Shown here: one piece after another, positions 1-7,762 of the stretch
Position numbering within the stretch: position 1 is the stretch's first letter
How the letters are laid out: the number at the start of each line of letters is the position of its first letter
Notes under the pieces: generated by a model
The model's input: only the letters and a program-made list of their open reading frames with translations
Database searches by the model: none
What the model was told of the DNA's origin: nothing
From: Cobetia sp. cqz5-12
GTDB taxonomy: Bacteria; Pseudomonadota; Gammaproteobacteria; Pseudomonadales; Halomonadaceae
NCBI RefSeq assembly: GCF_016495405.1
Contig: NZ_CP044522.1
Span: 3,767,638-3,831,637 of the forward strand
Direction of reading: 5' to 3'
Length of the DNA stretch: 64,000 nt
Made by a program: the position numbers and the translations under genes

Positions 1-342
<342 letters not shown>

Positions 343-390
343 CAACCCCGGCCATTGCGGATGCGGCTGACCGGGATCATGGAGTTGATG

Positions 391-2676
391 ATGGAACAGA
401 CGCCCAAGCAAGACACCGACAACGACACGGCGACCCTGCCGGAAGTCGCTGACAGTCGCGACAAGGATGCTGCCCCCCGGGCAGCATCCACCCCAAGGGA
501 AGGCGAGATCGAGCTGGCGACGGATGAGCCGCCGGCTCAGGAACCGCTGCCCCTGCGCGTCAACCGGACGCGTACCGGTATCCATGCCAAGGCCACTCCC
601 TCGCCCGAAGCTGATCTCGCTGATCCGGCGCTGTACTTCAATCGCGAGCTGTCCAACCTGCAGTTCAACATCCGCGTACTCGAACAGGCCAAGGATACCT
701 CGCATCCACTGCTCAACCGCTTGATGTTCCTGCTGATCTTCACGTCCAACATGGACGAGTTCTTCGAGATTCGCGTGGCGGGTCTCAAGCATCAGATCGC
801 CTTCGATCGCACCGACCCCGGCTGTGATGGCATGCTGCCGAGCAAGGTGCTCGATGAGGTGTCCCGCATCACGCATGAGCAGGTCGAACGCCAGTACCGC
901 ATGCTCAACGAGGACCTGATCCCCGCACTGGAAGAGCAGCACATCCGCTTCCGCCGCCGCAATCAATGGAACAACGCCCAGAAGGCCTGGGTGCGCGATT
1001 ACTTCGAGGAAGAGATCCAGCCGGTCATCAGCCCGATCGGCCTCGACCCGTCGCACCCGTTCCCGCGCCTGGTCAACAAGAGCCTCAACTTCATCGTCGA
1101 GCTGGAAGGCAAGGATGCCTTCGGTCGCGAAGGGGGTCTGGCCATCCTGCCGGCTCCGCGCTCGTTGCCGCGTCTGATCCGCATCCCGGACGGCCTGGTC
1201 GAACCGGGGTACACCGAATACGTCTTCCTGTCCTCGATGATCCACGCTCACGCCCAGGAGCTGTTCCCGGGCATGAAGATCAAGGGCTGCTATCAGTTCC
1301 GCCTGACCCGCAACGCCGATCTCTCGGTGGATGCCGAGGATGTCTCCGACCTGGCCTCCGCGCTGCGCGGCGAGCTGCTGGCGCGCCGCTACGGCGACGG
1401 GGTGCGTCTCGAGGTGGCGGACAACTGCCCGGAAGCGCTCTACACCTTCCTGCTCAAGCAGTTCGATCTGGAGACGCGCGACCTCTATCAGGTCAAGGGC
1501 CCGGTCAACCTCAACCGCCTGATGGAAGTCATCGGCGACGTCGGCCGCGAGGACCTGCTCTACGCCCCGTTCACCCCGGGCATTCCCAAGGCGCTCAAGG
1601 GCGACAACAGCCTGTTCGATGCGATCCGTCGCGAGGACATCCTGCTGCATCACCCCTTCCAGTCCTTCTCCCCGGTCGAGAACCTGCTCGCCGAGGCGGC
1701 GCGTGACCCGAACGTGCTGGCCATCAAGCAGACCCTCTACCGTACCGGGGCCGACTCCAACATCGTCTCCTCGCTGGTCGAGGCCGCACGCCAGGGCAAG
1801 GAGATCACCGTGGTGATCGAGCTGCGCGCCCGCTTCGATGAAGCCGACAACCTGCAGCTGGCCTCACGCCTGCAGGAAGCCGGTGCCATCGTCATCTACG
1901 GCGTGATGGCCTACAAGACCCACGCCAAGATGCTGCACATCGTGCGACGCGAGAACGGCGAACTGCGCCACTATGCACACCTGGGTACCGGCAACTACCA
2001 CGCCAAGACGGCGCGTCTGTATACCGATTACAGCCTGCTGACCGCCAACGAGACACTGTGCGAGGACGTCCACAAGGTCTTCCAGCAGCTGACCGGCATG
2101 GGCAAGCAGCGCGATATCGAGAAGCTGCTGCACGCCCCCTTCACGCTGCACGAGCGCATGGTGGAGATGATCGACCGTGAAGCGCGCAATGCCGAGAAGG
2201 GCAAGCGCGCCCACATCATCGTCAAATGCAATTCACTGACCGAGCCCAAGCTGATTCGCGCCCTCTACCGCGCCTCGCGTGCTGGCGTGCAGTGTGACCT
2301 GATCATCCGCGGCGTCTGCTGTCTGCGCCCTGGCGTGCCGGGGATTTCCGACAACATCCGCGTACGCTCGGTGATCGGTCGCTTCCTCGAGCACACGCGC
2401 ACCTTCCACTTCCACAATGCCGGTCAGCCAGAAACCTGGTGCTCCAGCGCGGATTACATGGAGCGCAACATGTTCCACCGCGTCGAGACCTGCTTCCCGC
2501 TGCTCGACAAGAAGCTGGCCCAGCGTATCCGCAAGGACCTCGACACCTACCTGGTCGACAACTGCCAGAGCTGGCGCCTGGAAAGCGATGGCCACTACAC
2601 CCAGCTGGATGCCGGCGACGCGGAGCCGATCAGCGTGCAGGAAACCCTGCTGTTCGCCTACGCTGCCAAGGCCTGA
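391..2676 (+). CDS. ppk: Polyphosphate kinase 1
   Basis: PPK1 reversibly transfers the gamma phosphate of ATP onto inorganic polyphosphate. The protein is about 761 residues. The two catalytic histidine motifs are present as KTHAK (His about 511) and YAHLGTGN (His about 530), 19 residues apart as in the E. coli enzyme. The family core begins near LYFNRELSNLQF at about residue 80. The preceding stretch of roughly 80 residues is acidic and Pro/Ala-rich, and the E. coli protein lacks it. I chose ATG 391 because GGAG lies six bases upstream; ATG 388 and ATG 379 are in frame and possible. It follows hemB and faces phoX. A hairpin terminator follows the stop codon. Confidence 0.96.
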   Translation: MEQTPKQDTDNDTATLPEVADSRDKDAAPRAASTPREGEIELATDEPPAQEPLPLRVNRTRTGIHAKATPSPEADLADPALYFNRELSNLQFNIRVLEQAKDTSHPLLNRLMFLLIFTSNMDEFFEIRVAGLKHQIAFDRTDPGCDGMLPSKVLDEVSRITHEQVERQYRMLNEDLIPALEEQHIRFRRRNQWNNAQKAWVRDYFEEEIQPVISPIGLDPSHPFPRLVNKSLNFIVELEGKDAFGREGGLAILPAPRSLPRLIRIPDGLVEPGYTEYVFLSSMIHAHAQELFPGMKIKGCYQFRLTRNADLSVDAEDVSDLASALRGELLARRYGDGVRLEVADNCPEALYTFLLKQFDLETRDLYQVKGPVNLNRLMEVIGDVGREDLLYAPFTPGIPKALKGDNSLFDAIRREDILLHHPFQSFSPVENLLAEAARDPNVLAIKQTLYRTGADSNIVSSLVEAARQGKEITVVIELRARFDEADNLQLASRLQEAGAIVIYGVMAYKTHAKMLHIVRRENGELRHYAHLGTGNYHAKTARLYTDYSLLTANETLCEDVHKVFQQLTGMGKQRDIEKLLHAPFTLHERMVEMIDREARNAEKGKRAHIIVKCNSLTEPKLIRALYRASRAGVQCDLIIRGVCCLRPGVPGISDNIRVRSVIGRFLEHTRTFHFHNAGQPETWCSSADYMERNMFHRVETCFPLLDKKLAQRIRKDLDTYLVDNCQSWRLESDGHYTQLDAGDAEPISVQETLLFAYAAKA

Positions 2677-2720
2677 TCGCGCTCGACAACGACAGGACAC
2701 CACAAAGCTCATGAACTCTC

Positions 2721-2744
2721 GGCCCTCACGCTTGCGTGGGGGCC
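2721..2744 (+). terminator. Putative terminator of ppk
   Basis: An 11-base stem (one G-T pair) with a minimal loop lies 45 bases after the ppk stop and is followed by a pyrimidine-rich run. The thymine tract is weak, so this is a probable rather than certain intrinsic terminator. Confidence 0.5.
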
Positions 2745-2818
2745 GTTGTCGTTGGCCCTCTCCTTTCTCTTGAACGATGAGCGTTCTGGGACGAAAAGGC
2801 GCTACCTCCAGACACATG

Positions 2819-2852
2819 AAAAAGCCCCCGCATCATCGATACGGGGGCTTCA
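2819..2852 (-). terminator. Intrinsic terminator of phoX
   Basis: Read on the minus strand, an AGCCCCCG...CGGGGGCT stem is followed by TTTTTC, 30 bases past the phoX stop. A-rich sequence on the other flank makes it partly bidirectional, so it could also back up ppk termination. Confidence 0.85.
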
Positions 2853-2878
2853 CATTCACACCTGGCGCGCGGCTTTCA

Positions 2879-5020
2879 TCAGACGCCGATCTGGCCGCCA
2901 TCTTCGCGCTGAATGACCACGGTCGCGGCGCGGGGACGCACACTGCCGTCGGTCGTGGCGGTGGCATCATCGCTCTGCGGCCAGTTGGCCGGGTGCTGGA
3001 TGTTGATGAACATCGCGGTCTTGTCCGGGGTAGTGAAGATACCGGTGACTTCACAACCGTTCGGGCCCACCGCGAAGCGCTTGAGCTGTGCCTGGTTGTC
3101 GGCACCGATCACGGCCGCGTCCCCCTCGGCCTGCTCGAGCCCTGCCGGCACGACCGCCAGCAGCTGGTCATTGGTGACCTCGGTAATGCCTTCGTAGCCG
3201 TTGTCGGTCTGGATCCACAGGATGCTGTCCTGACCTTCGCGGCCGTCGAAGTAGAGGCCATCGGGGCTGGCGAACTCGTTCATCTCGGTCAGGCCGGACA
3301 GGTTGTCGGCATCGCTGGCTGCTGCGCCGAACACGAAGATCTCCCAATCGAAGGCGGTGTGATCGCCCGCTTCACGCCAGCGGATGATCTGCCCCGCCTC
3401 GTTGTTGCCACGCGGATTGGCCGCGTTGGTCGGCGCGGTCTTGTAACCGACACCCGGCTCCTCGATGGCGGTGCCATCGTTGGTGAAGGCGGCGTCAGTG
3501 CCTTCTTCGGTGCGCTTGGAGTTGTTGGTCAGCGTCATATAAACCTCGCCGGACACCGGGTCCACCGCGCCCCACTCCGGACGGTCCATCGGGGTCGCCC
3601 CCATCAGGTCAGCCGCATCGGTGGTGTGGATGATGATGCCTGCCAGGTCATCGGCCGCCAGCCCCAGAGCCTCGGCCAGGGTACGGCCATCCCGGGTCAC
3701 GGCGTCCGGCGTCAGCTTGAGCCATTTGCCGGTGCCATCGGCGGAGAACTGGGCGACATACAGGGTGCCCTTGTCCAGATACTTGTCGCCGATCGCCAGG
3801 CGGTCCTTGACGTCACCGGCACCACGGGCATCAGCGGCGTCCCACTTGGCGTCCGACACGAACTTGTAGATGTACTCGTTGCGCGAATCGTGACCGGAGT
3901 AGAAGACCACCGGCTCACCCTCGACCAGCTTGCCCGGCCAGCAACCTTCGTGACGGAAGCGGCCCAGCGCGGTGCGCTTGATGGCCTGCTCGCCGGTGTA
4001 GGGATCGATCTCGACGATATAGCCGAAGGTCCGCGGTTCGTTACGGTAATCCTTGTCGGCGCTGTCTGCCGTCGGCGTGTTGTCGAAACGCGCGAACTCG
4101 CCATCGACTTCACTGGCATCCCCGGCGGCGGTTTCCCAGCCATAGCGGCCACGCTCGGTCTCGATGCCGATGCGGTCGTCATCGAGCTGACGATCGCTGC
4201 GCTTGACGAAGTAACCCGGCCAGTTCTCTTCGCAGGTCAGGTAGGTGCCCCACGGGGTGTAGCCGTTAGCGCAGTTGTTGTTGGTACCACGGGTGCGCAT
4301 GCCATCCGGCGAGAAGGCAGTCTTGACGTGATCGCTGCCCGCCACCGGGCCGCTCAGCTTCATTTCGCTGGCGCTGGTGTAGCGGCGGTTGTAGCGCGAA
4401 TCGCCCACCACTTCCCATTTGCCGTTGCTGGCCTTCTTGACCTCGACGATGGTCACGCCATGGGCATTGATCTCGGTGCGCACTTCATCGGCCGGACGCT
4501 TGCCGGAATCCGCATTGGTCGCGCCGCCCTTGGGTGCCCACAGAGCATCCTGATCGATGTATTCGTTGTTCATGACCAGCAGGAAGTTGCTGGAGGCCGT
4601 GTCGTCGCTCAAGGCGAAGTTATGCATGCCATCGTGATGCATGCCGACGGTGTTGAGCTGGATCTCCGGCGTCATCGCCAGGTCCTTGCTCCACTTGGGT
4701 GCCTTGGCATTGAGCGGCGTGCCCCACGGCGCCAGCACCTGTGCGGTATACCCCTTGGGAACCACGACTGCATCCGTGCGGGAACCCTTGATCGATTCGA
4801 AGGCCAGCGCCAGAGCCGTCTTCTCGCCCGCAGCGTTGCTGGCGGCATTGGCCGTGGTGCTCAGCCCCGCCAGACCGAAACCACCCAGCATGCTGGCAGC
4901 CGCCATGCCCAGGCCACCCTGCAGGACACGACGACGCGAGATGTGTCGCTCGATGACGGATGAGAACGTCTCGTTGCTGCTGGGATTCAGCAGGCGATGG
5001 TCTTCGATTTCCTTGCTCAT
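2879..5020 (-). CDS. phoX: PhoX-family alkaline phosphatase, Tat-exported
   Basis: The 713-residue protein belongs to the PhoX/DUF839 family of calcium- and iron-dependent periplasmic phosphatases that release phosphate from organic esters. A twin-arginine signal is visible: SRRRVLQG at residues 28-35, a hydrophobic Ala/Gly/Leu stretch, then a likely cleavage after ANA near residue 59. The family block NCANGYTPWGTYLTCEEN is present; its first Cys corresponds to the iron-binding cysteine of PhoX. The gene is monocistronic, with an intrinsic terminator downstream and a PHO-box-like promoter upstream (5095-5128), so induction by phosphate starvation through PhoB is likely. Its convergent neighbour ppk also handles phosphate. 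Family confidence is high; substrate range cannot be read from sequence. Confidence 0.93.
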   Translation of the reverse strand: MSKEIEDHRLLNPSSNETFSSVIERHISRRRVLQGGLGMAAASMLGGFGLAGLSTTANAASNAAGEKTALALAFESIKGSRTDAVVVPKGYTAQVLAPWGTPLNAKAPKWSKDLAMTPEIQLNTVGMHHDGMHNFALSDDTASSNFLLVMNNEYIDQDALWAPKGGATNADSGKRPADEVRTEINAHGVTIVEVKKASNGKWEVVGDSRYNRRYTSASEMKLSGPVAGSDHVKTAFSPDGMRTRGTNNNCANGYTPWGTYLTCEENWPGYFVKRSDRQLDDDRIGIETERGRYGWETAAGDASEVDGEFARFDNTPTADSADKDYRNEPRTFGYIVEIDPYTGEQAIKRTALGRFRHEGCWPGKLVEGEPVVFYSGHDSRNEYIYKFVSDAKWDAADARGAGDVKDRLAIGDKYLDKGTLYVAQFSADGTGKWLKLTPDAVTRDGRTLAEALGLAADDLAGIIIHTTDAADLMGATPMDRPEWGAVDPVSGEVYMTLTNNSKRTEEGTDAAFTNDGTAIEEPGVGYKTAPTNAANPRGNNEAGQIIRWREAGDHTAFDWEIFVFGAAASDADNLSGLTEMNEFASPDGLYFDGREGQDSILWIQTDNGYEGITEVTNDQLLAVVPAGLEQAEGDAAVIGADNQAQLKRFAVGPNGCEVTGIFTTPDKTAMFINIQHPANWPQSDDATATTDGSVRPRAATVVIQREDGGQIGV

Positions 5021-5094
5021 GTCGCTTCCCCGTAGTCAGGTTTCGGGTTGTTCTGTTCAGGCATGTCCTCTGAGGCATGCCGAAGGCAACAAGA

Positions 5095-5128
5095 GTGATA
5101 CGCGAGCCCGATGACAATTCCGTGACGA
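5095..5128 (-). promoter_or_regulatory. PHO-box-like promoter of phoX
   Basis: On the minus strand, CGTCAC and TGTCAT lie exactly 11 bases apart within 5111-5128. The E. coli PHO box is two CTGTCAT-like heptamers with that period. Ten bases after the second repeat is TATCAC (5095-5100), fitting a -10 element at the spacing usual for PhoB-activated promoters, and there is no good -35. The start codon is about 75 bases further on. The match to the full consensus is about 12 of 18. Confidence 0.6.
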
Positions 5129-5153
5129 ACGGGCAACAAGGACAAGAGACGAC

Positions 5154-5185
5154 AGCGCCCAACGGCCTTTCGACCGTTGGGCGCT
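5154..5185 (-). terminator. Hairpin terminator downstream of aroG
   Basis: A perfect 12-base stem (AGCGCCCAACGG and its complement) with an 8-base loop lies about 140 bases beyond the aroG stop and just before the phoX promoter. The thymine run after it is poor (CTGTCGTCTCTTG), so it may need Rho or act mainly as a 3' end stabiliser. Confidence 0.5.
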
Positions 5186-5261
5186 GGGAGTTTCAGGACA
5201 AGCCGACCAATTCAGCAAACATCAGGCAAGCGCGACGTCATCCTTCCACCGAAGCGCGAGC

Positions 5262-5320
5262 CTGACGTCTGAGCCTGTCGCCTGAGGCCTGATGTGTGAG
5301 ACCTGATCTGTGAGACCTGG
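5262..5320. repeat. Degenerate 13-14 base tandem repeat
   Basis: About four imperfect copies of a CCTGA-(4-5 bases)-TGAG unit occur in a row directly after the aroG stop codon. The best two are 14-mers at 5288-5301 and 5302-5315 that differ at one base. No coding potential or known element was recognised. Confidence 0.6.
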
Positions 5321-5322
5321 CA

Positions 5323-6483
5323 TCAAGCCTCGCGCAGGCGCTCAGCGGCCAGGCTCAGCAGGTGCTCGGTGGTTTCCCAGCCCAGGCATGCATCGGTGAC
5401 GGACACGCCATGACGCAGTTGGGAAAGCTTCTCCGCTGCCGGCAAGGCCTGCTTGCCTTCATTGAGGTGACTCTCGAGCATCACGCCGATCAAGGCATCA
5501 TCCCCCGCCAGGCGCTGAGAGAGCACATCCAGCATCACCTCACTCTGGCGGCGGTGGTCCTTGCGGGAATTGGCGTGGCTGCAGTCGACCATCAGGCGCG
5601 GCGTCAGGCCAGCGCCTTCCAGCTCACGCCGGCAGGCGGCCACCGAGGCAGCGTCATAGTTGGGCTGGCCATGGCCGCCGCGCAGCACCACATGGGTATG
5701 CGGATTGCCCGCGGTCTCGATCAGCGCCGGACGCCCGCAGTCATCCATGCCGAAGTGGCGATGCCCATGCGCCGCCGCCCCGATGGCCTGCACGGCGACT
5801 TCGACGCCTCCGTCAGTGCCGTTCTTGAAGCCCACCGCACAGCCGAGGCCGGAGGCCATCTCGCGATGGATCTGCGACTCGGTGGTGCGGGCGCCGATGG
5901 CCGCCCAGCCGAGCAGGTCTTCCAGGTAGGCGGCGGTCAGCGGCTGCAGCAGCTCCGTCGCGACCGGCAGGCCCAGCTGGTTGATCTCGCGCATCAGCTC
6001 GCGGGCCTGACGCAGGCCGGTGGCCATGTCATCGCTGCCGTCCAGATGCGGATCATAGGCCAGCCCCTTCCAGCCCACCGTGGTGCGCGGCTTCTCGACA
6101 TAGACACGCATCACCAGCTTGAGGCGATCACGCACCTGCGGCTCGATCACCGCCAGGCGCTGGGCATACTCGCGCGCGGCCTTGAGATCATGGATGGAGC
6201 ACGGCCCGACCACCACCAGCAGACGATCATCGTCGCCGTCGAGAATGGCATTGATCTCATCGCGATGCTGGCGAATCTGGCCGGCCAGGTCGGCGTCCAC
6301 CGGCAGCTGCTCGCGCAATTCGCTGGCGCTGGGCAGGGCTTCACGACTGATGCGTCCGGGTGTGGTCGGTGTCTGGGCGGCATCAGAGCGGGTCACGGTG
6401 GCGTTCTCGGCAGTCAAGGGGTCAGCAGTAGCGTCGGCAGTGTGCGGGTTGGCGGTCAACACGCGTTCAAGGCTGGCGTTCAT
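5323..6483 (-). CDS. aroG: 3-deoxy-7-phosphoheptulonate (DAHP) synthase, class I
   Basis: DAHP synthase joins phosphoenolpyruvate and erythrose 4-phosphate, the first step of the shikimate route to Tyr, Phe and Trp. The 386-residue protein matches the AroF/G/H type: VVGPCSIHD, MRVYVEKPRTTVGWKG, GARTTESQ, GFKNGTDG, and MVDCSHANSRKD near the C-terminus. It is about 35 residues longer than E. coli AroG, owing to an Ala/Thr-rich N-terminus. The start has a good AGGAG five to six bases upstream. Which amino acid feeds back on the enzyme cannot be told from sequence here; the aroG name is by family only. The long upstream region carries two aromatic-rich leader ORFs and a terminator, so expression probably responds to charged aromatic tRNAs. 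Confidence 0.93.
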   Translation of the reverse strand: MNASLERVLTANPHTADATADPLTAENATVTRSDAAQTPTTPGRISREALPSASELREQLPVDADLAGQIRQHRDEINAILDGDDDRLLVVVGPCSIHDLKAAREYAQRLAVIEPQVRDRLKLVMRVYVEKPRTTVGWKGLAYDPHLDGSDDMATGLRQARELMREINQLGLPVATELLQPLTAAYLEDLLGWAAIGARTTESQIHREMASGLGCAVGFKNGTDGGVEVAVQAIGAAAHGHRHFGMDDCGRPALIETAGNPHTHVVLRGGHGQPNYDAASVAACRRELEGAGLTPRLMVDCSHANSRKDHRRQSEVMLDVLSQRLAGDDALIGVMLESHLNEGKQALPAAEKLSQLRHGVSVTDACLGWETTEHLLSLAAERLREA

Positions 6484-6496
6484 GGTCTTTTCTCCT

Positions 6497-6520
6497 GTGA
6501 TGAAGCCTCGGCTCCATCAC
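6497..6520 (-). promoter_or_regulatory. Hairpin immediately upstream of the aroG ribosome-binding site
   Basis: GTGATGGAGC and GCTTCATCAC pair over ten bases (one G-T) around a CGAG loop. It ends directly before the AGGAG of aroG. There is no thymine run, so it is not an intrinsic terminator. It could modulate ribosome access or protect the message; the role is inferred from position only. Confidence 0.5.
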
Positions 6521-6527
6521 GCAATAT

Positions 6528-6695
6528 TCATTCTGACAGACAGGGACTTCGCGAATCGTCACCCCGGTGTTGCTCGCCCTGCCCCGCGGTGACAGCGGAA
6601 AGAGGCAGGACGCCGCTAAATCGCCAGCGCCAATAACCATGCACGACCCGAGCGGAGGCAAGAGAAAAGCGGGTAGTCAGGATAGTGGTGCACAT
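6528..6695 (-). CDS. Possible second aromatic leader peptide of aroG (55 codons)
   Basis: A short ORF encodes a 55-residue peptide with HGYWRWRFSG at residues 19-28: one Tyr, two Trp and one Phe codon within six codons. AGAGGA lies seven bases before ATG 6695, which favours that start over the in-frame ATGs at 6701 and 6713. It ends 44 bases before aroG on the same strand. The RNA after the aromatic codons can form competing pairs (GTCACC with GGTGAC, or CCTGCC with GGCAGG), ahead of the 6497-6520 hairpin. No intrinsic terminator follows it, so the mechanism would differ from classical attenuation. It may also be a non-functional ORF; the aromatic cluster and ribosome site are what argue for it. 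Confidence 0.5.
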   Translation of the reverse strand: MCTTILTTRFSLASARVVHGYWRWRFSGVLPLSAVTAGQGEQHRGDDSRSPCLSE

Positions 6696-6698
6696 GGT

Positions 6699-6762
6699 CA
6701 TTCCTCTCGTCATTCATGCTGCAATCATTGTCGGCACGTTAGGGTGACATGCCTCTCGTCAT
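6699..6762. repeat. 15-base direct repeat pair upstream of aroG
   Basis: CATTCCTCTCGTCAT (6699-6713) and CATGCCTCTCGTCAT (6748-6762) differ at one base and are 49 bases apart centre to centre. The 6699-6713 copy includes the ribosome-binding site of the second leader ORF. The other may be a regulator half-site or a duplicated initiation region; neither is established. Confidence 0.6.
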
Positions 6763-6785
6763 GGATTTCGCAAGGCCCGAAACGC

Positions 6786-6821
6786 AAGAACCCCCGGCCG
6801 TGGCTGCGACCGGGGGTTCTT
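6786..6821 (-). terminator. Attenuator terminator upstream of aroG
   Basis: AAGAACCCCCGG and CCGGGGGTTCTT form a perfect 12-base stem with a 12-base loop. On the minus strand the stem ends in TTCTT and is followed by GCGTTTC. It lies 41 bases after the stop of the first aromatic leader ORF and about 300 bases before aroG, the position expected for an attenuator. The palindrome would also act on the plus strand, but no plus-strand gene ends here. Confidence 0.75.
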
Positions 6822-6840
6822 CAAGGTGGTGGCAGCCCGT

Positions 6841-6872
6841 ACGAGACAGGCGCGCCGTAACCTCAGGCGCGC
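6841..6872 (-). promoter_or_regulatory. GGCGCGCC hairpin overlapping the leader stop codon
   Basis: Two GGCGCGCC copies nine bases apart can pair; the first overlaps the last codons of the leader peptide. A stalled or a terminating ribosome would affect this stem differently, so it is a candidate pause or anti-antiterminator element. The exact alternative antiterminator pairing could not be resolved by eye. Confidence 0.5.
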
Positions 6873-6976
6873 CCCTGTGTAAACCAATACCAATAGCCGG
6901 CCGCACACGCCGCCGCGACCTGGCCCGAAGGGCAAGCAGCGAAAGTGGACGGGCGGTGGCTGATGGTCTGATTCAT
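6863..6976 (-). CDS. Aromatic amino acid leader peptide of aroG (37 codons)
   Basis: This small ORF encodes a 37-residue peptide whose C-terminal part is AAGYWYWFTQGRA. It has five consecutive aromatic codons (UAU UGG UAU UGG UUU) at residues 28-32, five codons before the stop. A GC-rich hairpin overlaps its stop codon and a strong terminator follows 41 bases later. This is the arrangement of trp/phe-type attenuators, in which ribosome stalling on uncharged tRNA prevents termination. Sensing Tyr, Trp and Phe together fits DAHP synthase, which feeds all three. The ribosome-binding site is weak and the promoter was not located with confidence. It is below the usual length cut-off of gene callers. 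Confidence 0.75.
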   Translation of the reverse strand: MNQTISHRPSTFAACPSGQVAAACAAGYWYWFTQGRA

Positions 6977-7119
6977 GGGTCGGGCCGATATCCAGTAGTG
7001 ACGATGAAAAAGGTAATGGATCTATCCTTGCACTCCAGATCGTCCTGCGCAAGCGTGAACCGGCAACAAACCGTTGCCCGCACGCATAAATAAGGGCTAT
7101 CAGCCTGAAGTGGCATCAG

Positions 7120-7125
7120 TATAAT
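7120..7125 (+). promoter_or_regulatory. -10 element of the ECF sigma operon
   Basis: A perfect TATAAT lies 83 bases before the chosen sigma-factor start. The hexamer 17 bases upstream (CTATCA) is a poor -35. The complementary strand here reads TATACT, so the same site might also start the aroG leader transcript. Neither start point is proven. Confidence 0.4.
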
Positions 7126-7207
7126 CTTTGGTTGTCGAGCAACATGATCGGCAACACGCATTCGTCCAGCGGTGCCTGACACCGCGCCCACAGCTTGGAA
7201 TGCATGC

Positions 7208-7762
7208 ATGCAGGATTCCCGAAATGATGCACTGATTGAGTATCTGTCGGGATGCGCCCGGCAGGATGCCAAGGCACTGGATCAGCTCTATCGAGCAACC
7301 AGTGCGCATCTATACGCTCAGTTGCTGCGTATCTTGAGACATGAGGCATCCGCGCAGGATTGTCTTCAGCAGGTCTACATCCGGGTATGGGCCGCCGCCG
7401 GCCAGTATGACGCCGGCCGCGCCCGCCCGATGACCTGGCTCGGCACCATGACCCGCAATATCGCCATCGACTGGATACGTCGACAGCGACCCAGTGAGCA
7501 TGACAGCGATGAATTGATCGCTGCCATGCCGGGGCGGAGTGATATCGAGGCAGATGTCGACCTGGCCCAGCACAGTGGTGAACTCCACCAGTGCCTGGCC
7601 GAGCTGAATGACGATCAGCGCCGCGCCCTGGAACTGGCCTATTTCGAAGGTCTCACCCACCAGGATCTGGCCAATCAACTGGACCAGCCCTTGGGCACCG
7701 TCAAGAGCTGGGTCCGTCGTGGACTCGAGAGGTTGAAGACATGCATGAGTCATTTGATCTGA
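7208..7762 (+). CDS. ECF-family RNA polymerase sigma factor
   Basis: This is a 184-residue group IV sigma factor. Region 2 is seen in the stretch around DCLQQVYIRVWAAA and RPMTWLGTMTRNIAIDWIRR. Region 4, the helix-turn-helix that reads the -35, is seen in YFEGLTHQDLANQLDQPLGT followed by VKSWVRRGLERLK. ATG 7208 is preferred because TTGGAA lies seven bases upstream; an in-frame GTG at 7172 is longer but lacks a site. The next gene, a membrane anti-sigma factor, starts inside its last codons, so the two are co-translated. The pairing resembles SigK/RskA modules. The inducing signal and target promoters cannot be read from this window. Confidence 0.92.
   Translation: MQDSRNDALIEYLSGCARQDAKALDQLYRATSAHLYAQLLRILRHEASAQDCLQQVYIRVWAAAGQYDAGRARPMTWLGTMTRNIAIDWIRRQRPSEHDSDELIAAMPGRSDIEADVDLAQHSGELHQCLAELNDDQRRALELAYFEGLTHQDLANQLDQPLGTVKSWVRRGLERLKTCMSHLI

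Noticed and set aside
2777..4963. A 728-codon plus-strand open frame opposite phoX
   Set aside because: PhoX on the minus strand has a Tat signal, family motifs, promoter and terminator. The antisense frame is a shadow of its codon bias.
5362..6636. A 424-codon plus-strand open frame opposite aroG
   Set aside because: Antisense shadow of the conserved DAHP synthase; no ribosome site or motif.
6759..7052. A 97-codon minus-strand frame over the aroG leader
   Set aside because: It runs across the terminator hairpin in a different frame from the aromatic leader and has no ribosome site or similarity. The leader ORF explains the region better.
6973..7272. A 99-codon minus-strand frame upstream of the aroG leader
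   Set aside because: It overlaps the start of the sigma-factor gene on the other strand and lacks initiation signals.
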